Shown: positions 34,869 to 43,613 of the stretch, piece by piece | Numbering within the stretch: position 1 is the stretch's first letter | How the letters are laid out: each line of letters begins with the position of its first letter | NCBI GenBank assembly: GCA_963717125.1 | Contig: CAVQVG010000012.1 | Location: 1 to 64,000 of the forward strand | Length of the DNA stretch: 64,000 nt | Reading direction: 5' to 3' | From: RYN-230 sp963717125 | GTDB lineage: Bacteria > Actinomycetota > Actinomycetes > Streptosporangiales > Streptosporangiaceae | Program-made: the position numbers and the translations under genes | Notes under the pieces: generated by a model | Database searches by the model: none | Told to the model about the DNA's origin: nothing | The model's input: only the letters and a program-made list of their open reading frames with translations

Positions 34869-35567
34869 TCACGGTGCGGCTGGCCGGGCCGGCCGTGCCC
34901 AGGCGGCCCGGTTGGCCGCGCGCTCGGCCCGCAGCCGGTCGAGCAGCCCGCCCGCCGCCGCGACCCGCTTGACCGCGCCGGCCACCCCCGCTCCCCGGTC
35001 CAGCACCTCCTTGGCCAGCACGGCCGCGGCCTGCCCGGGCTCGGCATAGACCCGGTTCACCAGGCCGATCCGCTCCGCCTCGGCCGAGTCCACCCAGCGG
35101 CCGGTCATCGTCAGCTCCAGGGCCACGCTCCGGCCGACCAGACTGGGCAGCAGCCACGCGCCCACGGCCAGCTCCCGCCCGGGCGGACCGGTCCACCGGA
35201 AGCTCCCGTCCGGCCCGGCGACGCGCAGGTCGGCCGCCCCGGCGAGCTGCGCGCCGCCGCCGACGGCGGGACCGCTGACCACCGCGATGACCGGGCCCGG
35301 ACGGGTGATCATGACCTCGTAGCACTCGTACAGCAGATCGGAGATCTCGGCCCGTTCGGCGTCACTGACGTTCAGGTCCGCGCCTGCGCAGAACACCGCA
35401 GGATCAGTGCTGTCCAGCAGGATGGGCGTGGCTGGTTCCGCCGCGAAGGCCGTGTGCAGGGCGCGGACCATGCCGAGGTCGAGGGCGTTGCGCCGGTCCG
35501 GGCGGTCCAGCCGGACCCGGAGGTAGCCTGCGGAGCCCGGTTCCACCCGGACAGAAGGGTGCGGCAT
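34869..35567 (-). CDS. Enoyl-CoA hydratase/isomerase-family protein
   Basis: This 232-residue crotonase-fold protein starts at ATG 35567. It has LRVRLDRPDRRNALDLGMV, PAVFCAGADLN (oxyanion hole), and VIAVVSGPAVGGGAQLAGAADLRV (second oxyanion hole). LTMTGRWVDSAEAERIGLVN is also as usual. The canonical catalytic Glu pair is not obvious, since the region reads AVGAWLLPSLVG, so isomerase or hydrolase activity is possible. It stands between two identical operators. Confidence 0.85.
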   Translation of the reverse strand: MPHPSVRVEPGSAGYLRVRLDRPDRRNALDLGMVRALHTAFAAEPATPILLDSTDPAVFCAGADLNVSDAERAEISDLLYECYEVMITRPGPVIAVVSGPAVGGGAQLAGAADLRVAGPDGSFRWTGPPGRELAVGAWLLPSLVGRSVALELTMTGRWVDSAEAERIGLVNRVYAEPGQAAAVLAKEVLDRGAGVAGAVKRVAAAGGLLDRLRAERAANRAAWARPARPAAP

Positions 35568-35610
35568 GGGCACACTCCCCGAAAGCGCCTCTGGCCTCGT
35601 GCCTGAAATA

Positions 35611-35620
35611 TGGTATACCA
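35611..35620. promoter_or_regulatory. GntR operator candidate 2, TGGTATACCA
   Basis: The second identical palindrome lies 44 bp upstream of the enoyl-CoA hydratase start and about 200 bp upstream of the divergent stub-GntR-hydrolase operon. It could control both directions. Confidence 0.65.
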
Positions 35621-35730
35621 AACCCGTGGGGGCTGCCCGGGGGGCTGCCCGCACCACCAAACCCCGTGGGGCTGCCCATGGGGCGTGCCCCGCGCCACCT
35701 AAACCCGTGGGGCTGCCCGTCGGGCGCCCC

Positions 35731-35813
35731 GCACCACCCGTACTACTCGCACCACCCGTACTACTCGAACCATCCGTACTACCCGCACCACCCGTACTAC
35801 CCGCACCACTCGG
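35731..35813. repeat. 18-nt tandem repeat, about 4.5 copies
   Basis: GCACCACCCGTACTACTC-type units run up to the ribosome-binding site of the CoxM-CoxL stub. They are noncoding. The preceding 35630-35725 contains diverged AAACCCGTGGGGCTGCCC repeats. Confidence 0.85.
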
Positions 35814-35823
35814 GAGGAGGCCG

Positions 35824-36048
35824 GTGAAGCCAGCGCCGTTCAGCTACCACCGGACCCGGTCGGGGCCGGAGACGGTCGCCCTGCTGGCCGAACTCGGTGA
35901 CGGAGCGGGCGAGGGCAGCGTATCCGCGGCCGGCTTCGTGCTGGCCAGTGCGGTCCGGGACGCGCTGGGCCTGGCCGGCAGCGTCGGCCGGCTGCCGCTG
36001 ACCGCGGCCCGGGTGCAGGAACTGGCCACCAGCGGAGGCGGCAGATGA
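35824..36048 (+). pseudogene. CoxM-CoxL fusion stub (molybdenum hydroxylase remnant)
   Basis: GTG 35824 has a strong GGAGGAGG site. The first 25 residues (KPAPFSYHRTRSGPETVALL) are the classic start of the FAD subunit CoxM. They pass directly into AVRDALGLAGSVGRLPLTAA, which resembles the extreme end of the molybdopterin subunit CoxL. FAD-, FeS- and Mo-binding regions are absent. The simplest reading is a deletion removing most of a coxM-S-L operon while keeping an open frame of 74 residues. Its stop overlaps the GntR start (ATGA). Confidence 0.7.
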
Positions 36049-36713
36049 GTCAGTCCACGGCGGGGGGCGCGGTGGGCCGGGTGGTGCCCGGCCCGGGCTA
36101 CGTGAGCAAGACCGACATGGTGGCCGCGCTCATCCGGGAGCAGATCATCACCGGCGAGCTGCCCGCCGGTGAGCAGCTGCGGCAGCGCGACCTGGCGGCC
36201 CGGTTCCAGGTCAGCCAGACGCCGGTGCGCGAGGCGATGCGCCGGCTGGAGTCCGAGGGCCTGGTGATCGGGGACACGCACCGCGGGTTCACCGTGGCCG
36301 GGCCGGATGAGGGCCCGGTCGAGGAGAACTTCCAGATCCGCGCCGCGCTCGAATCGCTGGGCGCGTCGCTGGCCGCCCGCAAGATCGACGCCGCCGGGAT
36401 CACCTGGCTGCAGGGGCTGAACGACCAGATGCGCGCGCTGGCCGAGGACGACCCGCGGTACGCCGGCCTGAACCGGGAGTTCCACTTCGGCCTGTACGAG
36501 TACGCCCGCAGCCCGCTGCTGCTGTCCCTGATGCGGCTGCTCTGGGCGTCCCTGCACGGCGGCCCCCAGGTGGCCCGCAGCCACGCCGAGTCGGCCCGGC
36601 AGCACGACGTCATCCTGGCCGCGCTGCGCGCCGGGGACCCGGCCGCCGCGGCTGAGCGCACGTATCAGCACATTATGGGCCAGCACATCATGGGCACCGA
36701 GCGGACCAAGTGA
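36045..36713 (+). CDS. GntR regulator, FadR/FCD subfamily
   Basis: This 222-residue protein has a winged helix (MVAALIREQIITGELPAGEQ, LAARFQVSQTPVREAMRRLE, GLVIGDTHRGFTV) and an all-helical FCD ligand domain (IRAALESLGASLAARK, LNREFHFGLYEYARSPLLL, ARQHDVILAALRAGDPAAA). The metal-binding Asp/His positions appear present. It is the likely binder of the two TGGTATACCA palindromes. It is translationally coupled to the stub upstream and the hydrolase downstream. Confidence 0.92.
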   Translation: MSQSTAGGAVGRVVPGPGYVSKTDMVAALIREQIITGELPAGEQLRQRDLAARFQVSQTPVREAMRRLESEGLVIGDTHRGFTVAGPDEGPVEENFQIRAALESLGASLAARKIDAAGITWLQGLNDQMRALAEDDPRYAGLNREFHFGLYEYARSPLLLSLMRLLWASLHGGPQVARSHAESARQHDVILAALRAGDPAAAAERTYQHIMGQHIMGTERTK

Positions 36714-37627
36714 GGATGCCGCCCAGCGAAACCCACCGGGTCCGGACGGACGACGGGGTCACGCTGCACGTGGAGAGCACCGGCCGCGGCGCCCCGCTGC
36801 TGTTCATCCACGAGTTCGCGGGCGATCACCGGAGCTGGGAGCCGCAGGTCCGGTACTTCTCGGGCGGGTTCCGCTGCATCAGCTACGCGGCCCGCGGCTA
36901 CCCGCCGTCCGGCGTGCCCACCGACCCGGCCGCCTATTCGCAGCCGCTCGCGGTCGCCGACGCGGTGGCCGTGCTGGACGGGCTGGGCATCCCGGCCGCG
37001 CACGTGGTCGGCCTGTCCATGGGCGGCTTCGCCGCGCTGCATCTGGTGCTGCGGCACCCGGACCGCGTGCTGTCCGCGGTGGCGGCGGGCGCGGGCTACG
37101 GCGCGCCGCCGGACCGGCAGGCCGCGTTCCGCGCCGAGTGCGAGGCCATCGCGGCCGCGTTCGAGACCGACGGGGCGGCCCAGGTCGCATCCTGGTACGC
37201 GGCTGGCCCGGCGCGGGTGCAGTTCCAGAACAAGAACCCGCGCGGCTGGGCCGAGTTCGCCGCCGCGCTGGCCGGGCACTCCTCGCTGGGCGCCGCGCTG
37301 ACCATGCGCGGCGTGCAGGCCCGCCGGCCGTCGCTGTACGCGCTGCGTGAGGAGTTCACCCAGGTCGCCGTCCCGGTGCTGATCCTGGCCGGGGACGAGG
37401 ACGAGGGCTGCCTGGACACCGCGCTGATGCTCAAGCGGGCCATCCCGACCGCCGGCCTGGCCATCCTGCCGCGCACCGGGCACACCGCCAACCTGGAAGA
37501 ACCCGATCTGTTCAACGCGGCCGTGGACCGGTTCCTGACCGCCACGGCGCGCGGCGGCTGGCCGCCCCGCGACCCGCGCTCGCGGTCCGGCTCCACCACC
37601 GGGGTACAGCCGGATCCTGCCACCTGA
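36710..37627 (+). CDS. Alpha/beta-fold hydrolase
   Basis: This 305-residue enzyme has the oxyanion loop LLFIHEFAGDHRSWE, nucleophile elbow VVGLSMGGFAALH, Asp in PVLILAGDEDEGC and His in LPRTGHTANLEEP. It resembles carboxylesterases and 3-oxoadipate-enol-lactonase-like enzymes. GTG 36710 overlaps the GntR stop by four bases, so it is co-expressed and probably hydrolyses an ester, lactone or amide intermediate of the same catabolic pathway. Confidence 0.88.
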   Translation: MRMPPSETHRVRTDDGVTLHVESTGRGAPLLFIHEFAGDHRSWEPQVRYFSGGFRCISYAARGYPPSGVPTDPAAYSQPLAVADAVAVLDGLGIPAAHVVGLSMGGFAALHLVLRHPDRVLSAVAAGAGYGAPPDRQAAFRAECEAIAAAFETDGAAQVASWYAAGPARVQFQNKNPRGWAEFAAALAGHSSLGAALTMRGVQARRPSLYALREEFTQVAVPVLILAGDEDEGCLDTALMLKRAIPTAGLAILPRTGHTANLEEPDLFNAAVDRFLTATARGGWPPRDPRSRSGSTTGVQPDPAT

Positions 37628-37687
37628 TCCAGCCACTCCACTCCGCGCCGCCGCATACCGTGTCAGCTATGCACCCGCCACAGACGG

Positions 37688-37713
37688 CCCAATCCTACAT
37701 ATGTCGGATTGGG
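37688..37713. promoter_or_regulatory. 26-bp near-perfect palindrome before the lipase-like gene
   Basis: Eight-base arms CCCAATCC/GGATTGGG flank ACATATGT, and only one pair in the dyad mismatches. It covers the ATG at 37701, which argues for the downstream GTG at 37728 as start and for the palindrome as an operator. Confidence 0.6.
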
Positions 37714-37727
37714 TTGGGGGCGGCCGC

Positions 37728-38533
37728 GTGACTAGCTGGCTCAGCCGGCTCTCCCCGCGGCGGCGGATCTTCGCGGCCGGCCTGGCCGCGCTGCTGGCGG
37801 TGGTCGTCATCGTGGCCGTGGTCAGCGTGGTCGTGGTCAGCCAGGACAGCTCGGCCGGCCAGCCGCCGGCTACCCGGCCCAGGACCGGCCCGGGCCGGTC
37901 CTGCTGGTCCCGGGCTACGGCGGCAACACCAACTCGCTGGCGGTGCTGGCCCGCCGGATCCGCGCCACCGGCCGCCAGGCCACCGTGCTGCACCTGCCCG
38001 GCAACGGGACGGGCAGCCTGGTCGGCGACGCCAGCGTGCTGAACGCCGCGGTCAGCCACGCGCTACGCGACGGCGCGCCGTCCGTCGACGTGATCGGCTA
38101 CTCCGCGGGCGGCGTGGCCACCCTGCTCTGGGCCCGCACAGATGGCGGCGCGCACAAGGCGCGGCGGATAGTCACGCTGGGTTCCCCGTTCCACGGCGCG
38201 GAACTAGCCGCCGACGGAGCGGCGTTCCTGCCCGGCGCCTGCCCGGCCGCCTGCCGCCAGCTGGTACCGGGCAGCAGCCTGCTGGCCCAGCTGCAGGCGG
38301 GCATCACGCCATTCCAGCCGCGCTGGCTGTCACTGTGGACCGTCGATGACAAGACGGTGGACCCGCCGGATTCCGCCCGGCTGGCCGGCGCGGTCAACGT
38401 GCCCATCCAGTCGCTCTGCCCGGCCCAGCAGATCAGCCACTCCCAGCTGCCGACCAACCCGGCGGTCACCGCCATGGTCCTGCAGGCCATCGGCACCGGC
38501 CCGGTCCAGCCCACCCCGGCCGACTGCCGTTAA
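37728..38533 (+). pseudogene. Membrane-anchored lipase/alpha-beta hydrolase, frameshifted near 37870
   Basis: The first frame gives SWLSRLSPRRRIFAAGLA and one transmembrane helix. After a one-base loss near CCAGCCGCCGGCT the enzyme continues as PVLLVPGYGGNTNSLAVLAR, VDVIGYSAGGVATLLWAR (nucleophile Ser in G-Y-S-A-G), VTLGSPFHGAELAADG, and SLWTVDDKTVDPPDSARLAG. This is the LipA/EstA-type triacylglycerol lipase pattern. Repaired length is about 268 residues. It shares TTAA with the convergent amidase stop. Confidence 0.8.
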
Positions 38534-39990
38534 CCCGGTGCCCGCGGCTCGACCACGCCCAGTGGCGGCAGCGCGTGCTCCTGCAGGTCGATCCCGATCT
38601 GCAGCAGCCTGGTGTCGGCGCCGCGCGGCGCGGCCAGGGACACCCCGACCGGCAGGCCGCTGCGGCGGCCCAGCCCGCCGGGCAGGCTGGCCACCGGGAA
38701 ACCGGTGGCGTTCCAGGTGGCGGTGAGCCGGATCATCAGGTCGCCGTCCCCGGCGGGCTGACCCGGGTCGTAGCCACGTCCGCGCAGCGGCGCGGTCCCG
38801 CAGACGCTCGGCTCCAGCAGCGCGTCCACCTCGTGCTGGGCGAACCACTCCTCCCAGCCGGCGGTGACCTGGGCCCGGCGCCGCTGTGCGGCGAGATAAG
38901 GCGCGGCCGCGGTGAAATCGTCGCTGGCCGCGACGAACTCGCCGATGCTGGCCCGGTAGCGGGAGGCCGCGTCGCGGTGCCGCCGGTGGTACGTGCCGGC
39001 CTCGGTGAGCAGCACCGTGTTCAGCTCCGGGCCGGTCAGGTCCGGCGCCGCGGGCAGTGTGACAACCCGGGCCCCGAGCCACTGCACGGCCGCCACGGCC
39101 TGGTCGAGGACGTCGGCCACGTCCGGCTCCAGGCCGGCCCGTTCCGGCCGGTCGGTGACCGCGATCGTGACCCCGTGCAGCGGGTGCGGGCCCGAGCGGG
39201 CCCGCACCGGGAACGGGCCGGCCGGGGCGGGCGGCGGCAGCAACGGGCTGATCTCCGCCGGGCCGGCCGTCAGCGCGGTGAGCAGCGCGCCGCAGTCGGC
39301 CAGCGAGCGGGCCATCGGGCCGGCGTGGTCCAGGGTGGGCGCGAGCGGGATGACGCCGCCCAGCGGGATGAGGCCGTGCGTCGGCTTGACCGTGGACACC
39401 CCGGACAGCGCGGCCGGGATGCGCAACGAGCCCGCCGTGTCGGTGCCCAGCGCGGCCGGGACCATACCGGACGCGAGCGCCGCGGCCGATCCGCCGCTGG
39501 ACCCACCCGGGGCGCGGTCCAGCGCCCACGGGTTGCCGACCTGGTCGGTGGTGCCGCCGGCGGCGAACTCATGGGTGTGCGTGTGGCCGACCAGGACCAT
39601 GCCCGGGCCGGCCAGCCGCTGCCACGCGGCGGCACTGCGCTCGGCTATCTGCCCGGCCAGCACCCGGCTGGACGCGGTCAGCGGCAGCCCGGCCACCGCG
39701 AACAGGTCTTTCAGCCCGACCGGGATGCCGCACAGCAGCGGGGCCTGATCCCCGTCCCGGGACCGCCGCTCGTCCGCGGCGCGGGCCTGCTCACCGGCCA
39801 GCTCCGGGTAGAGCCGGGCCCAGGCGTTCACCGCGGCCGGCCCGCCGTCGAAGGTGGGCGGCCCGCCGTTGCGCTCCGCGATGCGCCGCTGGCAGGCGGC
39901 CAGCAACTCGACGGCGGACAAGTCCCGGCTGCGCAGCAGCGCCGCCGCCGCCAGCACGCCCAGGTCGGCCGGGTCGGTCACCCCGCTCAT
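38530..39990 (-). CDS. Amidase signature-family hydrolase
   Basis: This 486-residue protein has the full Ser-cisSer-Lys triad: GIPVGLKDLFAVAG (Lys94), APGGSSGGSAAALASG (cis-Ser region 164-168) and GTDTAGSLRIPAAL (Ser188). It hydrolyses an amide of unknown identity; GatA and allophanate-hydrolase paralogues share these motifs. ATG 39990 overlaps the cupin-like stop as ATGA. It is the last gene of a five-gene minus-strand operon with an ABC exporter. Confidence 0.9.
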   Translation of the reverse strand: MSGVTDPADLGVLAAAALLRSRDLSAVELLAACQRRIAERNGGPPTFDGGPAAVNAWARLYPELAGEQARAADERRSRDGDQAPLLCGIPVGLKDLFAVAGLPLTASSRVLAGQIAERSAAAWQRLAGPGMVLVGHTHTHEFAAGGTTDQVGNPWALDRAPGGSSGGSAAALASGMVPAALGTDTAGSLRIPAALSGVSTVKPTHGLIPLGGVIPLAPTLDHAGPMARSLADCGALLTALTAGPAEISPLLPPPAPAGPFPVRARSGPHPLHGVTIAVTDRPERAGLEPDVADVLDQAVAAVQWLGARVVTLPAAPDLTGPELNTVLLTEAGTYHRRHRDAASRYRASIGEFVAASDDFTAAAPYLAAQRRRAQVTAGWEEWFAQHEVDALLEPSVCGTAPLRGRGYDPGQPAGDGDLMIRLTATWNATGFPVASLPGGLGRRSGLPVGVSLAAPRGADTRLLQIGIDLQEHALPPLGVVEPRAPG

Positions 39991-40367
39991 GTCGCCTGCT
40001 GCTCCGGGTCGGTCAGCGCGTAGCCGGGGACCGAGGGCCAGCGGACGGCCAGCACCACCGAGGCGTGCTCGGCGTGCCAGGAATGACTCTGCCCGTGGAA
40101 CACCACGTAGTCGCCGTGCTCGGCGAGCAGCACGCTGCGCCCCGGTAGCTCGACCCGGAACCGGCCACTGATCAGCAGCAGCAACGCGGACCGCTGCTCG
40201 CCGGCGACCCACTGCGGGCGCCGGTCGCCCGCCGGGTGGATGGCCCACTTGACCTCGACGTCGCCGCTATGCCGCGGGTCGCCGCCCGGCTTGAAGTGGC
40301 CGAGCAGCCAGCCCCGGTCCTGCTGCGCGTCCGCCGCGGCGTTGCCCACATATATCGACTCAGCCAC
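39987..40367 (-). CDS. Small cupin-like protein
   Basis: This 126-residue protein starts at GTG 40367. It has GWLLGHFKPGGDPRHSGDVE, ALLLLISGRFRVELPGRSVL and HGDYVVFHGQSHSWHAEHAS, a beta-barrel pattern with His-rich metal-site candidates as in cupins. It has no enzymatic signature. It sits 11 bp after the permease stop and overlaps the amidase start. The permease frame, if not corrected, reads straight into it. Confidence 0.7.
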   Translation of the reverse strand: MAESIYVGNAAADAQQDRGWLLGHFKPGGDPRHSGDVEVKWAIHPAGDRRPQWVAGEQRSALLLLISGRFRVELPGRSVLLAEHGDYVVFHGQSHSWHAEHASVVLAVRWPSVPGYALTDPEQQAT

Positions 40368-40378
40368 GATCCGCGACC

Positions 40379-41237
40379 TTAGCTGGTCACGTCCTTCGTG
40401 GCGAAGTGCGCCCAGGCGGCGCCGAGGAACACCACCACGTACACGGCCTGCACCGCGAAGCCGCGTTCGATGTTGCGCCAGACGATCGGGTCGCGGAAGA
40501 AGTCGATCCAGGCCAGCCAGTACCGGGTGGGCAGGTACGGGTCCACGGTCGAGGCGGCGTTCAGCGTGACCAGCACCTCGCTGGTGATCAGCGCGGCCAG
40601 CGCGCCCAGGGCGGCGCCCAGCGCGGAGTCGGTGACGGTAGACAGGAACAGCGCGATCGCGCCGACCCCGAGCATGGACACCGCGATGAACGAGATCGCC
40701 CCGATCGTGCGCAGCGCGATGTCGGCCGGGCTCATCGCGGTGCCGGACAGCGACGTGGCCGCCGCGCTGGCCGCGATGTTGGAGGTGGTCAGGCCGCCGG
40801 AGGTGGCGGCTATCGGTTTCGAGCCGAACAGCGTGATCCCGGTCAGGTAGGCGGTGCCGGCTGACCAGCAGCACGGCGGACAGCGTGTACACGATCAGCG
40901 TGATCAGCTTGGCCACCAGCAGCCGGGTCCGGCTCACCGGCCGGGCCAGCAGATAGCGCAGCGTCCCGGCACTGGCTTCGCCCGCGATCGCGTCCCCGGC
41001 CACCACGGCCACCGCCACCGGCAGGAAGATCGGCAGCACGATGGCCAGCGCCGCGGCCGGGTAGAGCGTCCCGCTGGACAGCACCTCGGACAGCAGGGCC
41101 GGGCCCTGGCCGGGCGGTGGGGCGATGTGGGTGACCGCGACGAACACCGCCACCACCACGGGCAGCCCGCAGAGCAGCACGATGCTCACCCAGCTGCGCG
41201 GCCTGCGCACCAGCTTGACCAGCTCGACCCGGATCAC
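40379..41237 (-). pseudogene. ABC-2-type permease, frameshifted near 40857
   Basis: GTG 41237 starts MIRVELVKLVRRPRSWVSIV, with two to three helices and GEASAGTLRYLLARPVSRTR, typical of ABC-2 exporters. At VYTLSAVLLV the frame changes by one extra base (or two lost) to GTAYLTGITLFGSKPIAATS and on to LGVGAIALFLSTVTDSALGA and KDVTS. Repaired length is about 285 residues with six helices. It overlaps the ATPase stop as GTGA. Together they form a drug/lipid-type exporter, if intact. Confidence 0.8.
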
Positions 41238-42256
41238 GCCTGCTCCCTGCCTGCCACGTTGCCCTGCTCCAGGACGTCGCTGTCGTCTCCCGGGTCCGGG
41301 GCGGCGCCCGCACCCGGCGCACTCTCCGCATCCGGCGGGCCGCTGCGGACCGGGCTGTCCACCCGGTCGGACCCGGAGCTCGTCACCGCCAGCACCACGT
41401 CCTCCAGCGACCGCCGCTCCGCAGAGATCTCGGTGACCCGGACCCCACCGGCCACGAGCTGGGCGTTAAGCATGGCGGTGTCGCTGCTGGAGACCAGCAG
41501 CTTGTCCACCTCGCTGTGCTCGACGCGGCCGTTGAGCAGCTCGCGCGCCTGGTCCACGTCGGGGGTGTGGACGATGGCCCGGCCGGTCGGCGCGCGCAGC
41601 ACGGCCAGCTCCTCCTGCTCGACCAGCCGCCCCTGGTTCACGATGCCGACCCGGGTGCACAGCTGCTCGACCTCGCTGAGCTGGTGGCTGGACAGGAACA
41701 CGGTCGTGCCGGCCTGGTTGAGCTCGATGAGCAGGTCACGGATCTCCCGGATACCCTGCGGGTCCAGGCCGTTGGTCGGCTCGTCCAGGATGAGCAGCCG
41801 CGGCGTGCGCAGCAGCGCGGCGGCCAGGCCGAGCCGCTGCCGCATGCCGAGCGAGTACCGCTTGACCGGCCGGTTGTCGATGCCGCCCAGGCCGACCCGG
41901 TCCAGGGTGTCCGCGATCCGGCGGCGCCGGGTGCGCCGGCTGCCCGCTGTCCCCGCCGCGTCGATCAGCGCCAGGTTGGCCCGCCCGGACAGGTGGCCGT
42001 ACGCGGACGGGCCTTCCACCAGCGAGCCGATCGACGGCAGCACGTCGGCGACCTGCTTGGGCACCCGCTTGCCCATGACCTGGATCTCCCCGCTGGTCGC
42101 GTAGACCAGGCCGAGCAGCATGCGGACCACCGTGGTCTTCCCGGAGCCGTTCGGCCCGAGGAACCCGTACCGGTCGCCTTCCCGGACATCCAGGTCGATC
42201 TGGTCCACCACGAGCAGCCGGCCGTAGCGCTTGGTCAGCGCCCGGGTGGCGATCAC
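41234..42256 (-). CDS. ABC transporter ATP-binding protein (ABC-2 exporter)
   Basis: This 340-residue ATPase has Walker A GPNGSGKTTVVRM, signature YSLGMRQRLGLA, Walker B LLILDEPTNGLDP and the His switch FLSSHQLSEVEQ. A C-terminal extension after residue 240 is usual for DrrA/NatA-type exporters. GTG 42256 overlaps the LolA-like stop and its own stop overlaps the permease start, so all are coupled. Substrate unknown. Confidence 0.92.
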   Translation of the reverse strand: MIATRALTKRYGRLLVVDQIDLDVREGDRYGFLGPNGSGKTTVVRMLLGLVYATSGEIQVMGKRVPKQVADVLPSIGSLVEGPSAYGHLSGRANLALIDAAGTAGSRRTRRRRIADTLDRVGLGGIDNRPVKRYSLGMRQRLGLAAALLRTPRLLILDEPTNGLDPQGIREIRDLLIELNQAGTTVFLSSHQLSEVEQLCTRVGIVNQGRLVEQEELAVLRAPTGRAIVHTPDVDQARELLNGRVEHSEVDKLLVSSSDTAMLNAQLVAGGVRVTEISAERRSLEDVVLAVTSSGSDRVDSPVRSGPPDAESAPGAGAAPDPGDDSDVLEQGNVAGREQA

Positions 42257-43498
42257 CGGGCCACCTTGGCCCGGACGCCGCCGCCCGGCGGCCGGCGGAA
42301 TCGGACGGTTCCGCCGCCCGGCGGCCGGCGGAACCGGAAGTGGTTCAAGTCGTTGACCATGCTGTTGGCCGCCTTTTCCAGCACTGCCGGGGTCACCGCG
42401 CCAGCGAACAGCCAGGTGGCGTGGTGGAACCCCGCGGTGACCATAAGAACGGACAGCAGCGGGGTGCGGATCACCGCGCCGGTCTGCCCGGTGAGCGAAA
42501 CCAGGTCCGCGCCGGCCTGCACGGCGGCGTTGAACGCCTGCGAGCCGATGCTGTGCGGCAGCGGCAGCACCACCAGCCGGGACAGCCCAGACCCGTAGAT
42601 CGCGACTCCGGGCGGGCCGCCGGGGATCGGCACCAGGCGCAGCCCGCCGAGCTCACCGGGGAACGGGTCGCCGTCGCTGTCGCCGTCGCCGTCGCCGTTC
42701 AGCACCCGGTTGATGTCCGGCTGCCGGGCCGTGGCCAGGCCGAGCTGCGGTGCGGGATGCGGGGTCACCGCGTCCAGCGACGGCTCGGTCTGGGTCAGCT
42801 CCAGGAAGCTGCTGAACAGCACCGGATGAGCCGACCCGCGGGCGCTGAGCTGCACCTCGACCGGCAGCCCGGTGTGCGGGTCAGCCCAGATGTCGATCGC
42901 GCCGATCGTGGTGCCCCCGCCGGTGGGGGTGACCCGCAGGCCGGCCGCGGCGACCCCGGCCACCCGGCGGGACGGCAGCCGGCTGAGGCGCTCATCGGGC
43001 CCGGCGATGCTGAGCAGCCGGGCGGGCCAGCTCAGGCGGCAGCAGGTCGGCGGCCCGGGGCAGCCGGACCGGCTGCGTGCCGACGATCTGGATGAAGCTG
43101 TTGCTGCCGTAGTTCCACAGGTAGGTCACGCCGCCGTCGCCGTAGGTGTCGTTCTCGCCGCCGCCGGACACCACGTCGGCCCGCCAGTAGCCGGCCGAGC
43201 GGTACCACACGTACTGGTCGGTGGTGCCGTCCAGCAGCGTGCTGACGTTGCCCAGGTCAGGCAGCGTCGGCAGGCCGAAGTCGGCGCTGCTCTCCGCGTA
43301 GCCCTGGTAGGGCCGGCTGGCCGAGGCCATGATGCGCGCGCGCAGCGCGGCCGCGCCGATCGTGGACCCCTGCACCGGGAGCGCGGCGATCACCGCTGGG
43401 ACCGAGCACAGCGCCACGGTGGCCGCCAGCACGATCAACCATCGGCGCCACGCCCCGCGGCGCAGGGAGCTCAGCCTCAGCAAGCTCACCGGCGGCAC
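42253..43498 (-). pseudogene. LolA/RseB-like exported protein, frameshifted near 43010
   Basis: GTG 43498 gives a basic start and signal-anchor helix (RRWLIVLAATVALCSVPAVI). GYAESSADFGLPTLPDLGNV and WRADVVSGGGENDTYGDGGV, with LRVTPTGGGTTIGAIDIWAD later, form the half-barrel pattern seen in LolA/RseB-type and sigma-factor-regulator proteins. After DLLPPELARP one extra base shifts to LLSIAGPDERLSRLPSRRVA and the rest. Repaired length is about 415 residues. Probably cell-surface, serving the linked ABC exporter. Confidence 0.72.
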
Positions 43499-43613
43499 CG
43501 CATCGCCGCTTCTGCCACCAAACCACCGTACGATGCCCGGCCACCCGGATGCACCGCTGAGAGGAAGCTCAGCGGTACCCGTAAGGTGCCGCTAATAACT
43601 GGATGGCCACCCG

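Noticed and set aside
35731..35813. 18-nt repeats as a CRISPR or origin iteron set
   Set aside because: Contiguous units, no spacers, no replication gene nearby.
39987..41237. A single 416-residue fusion of ABC permease and cupin-like protein
   Set aside because: It arises only because the permease frameshift reads into the next gene; the permease continues in another frame to a stop at 40379.
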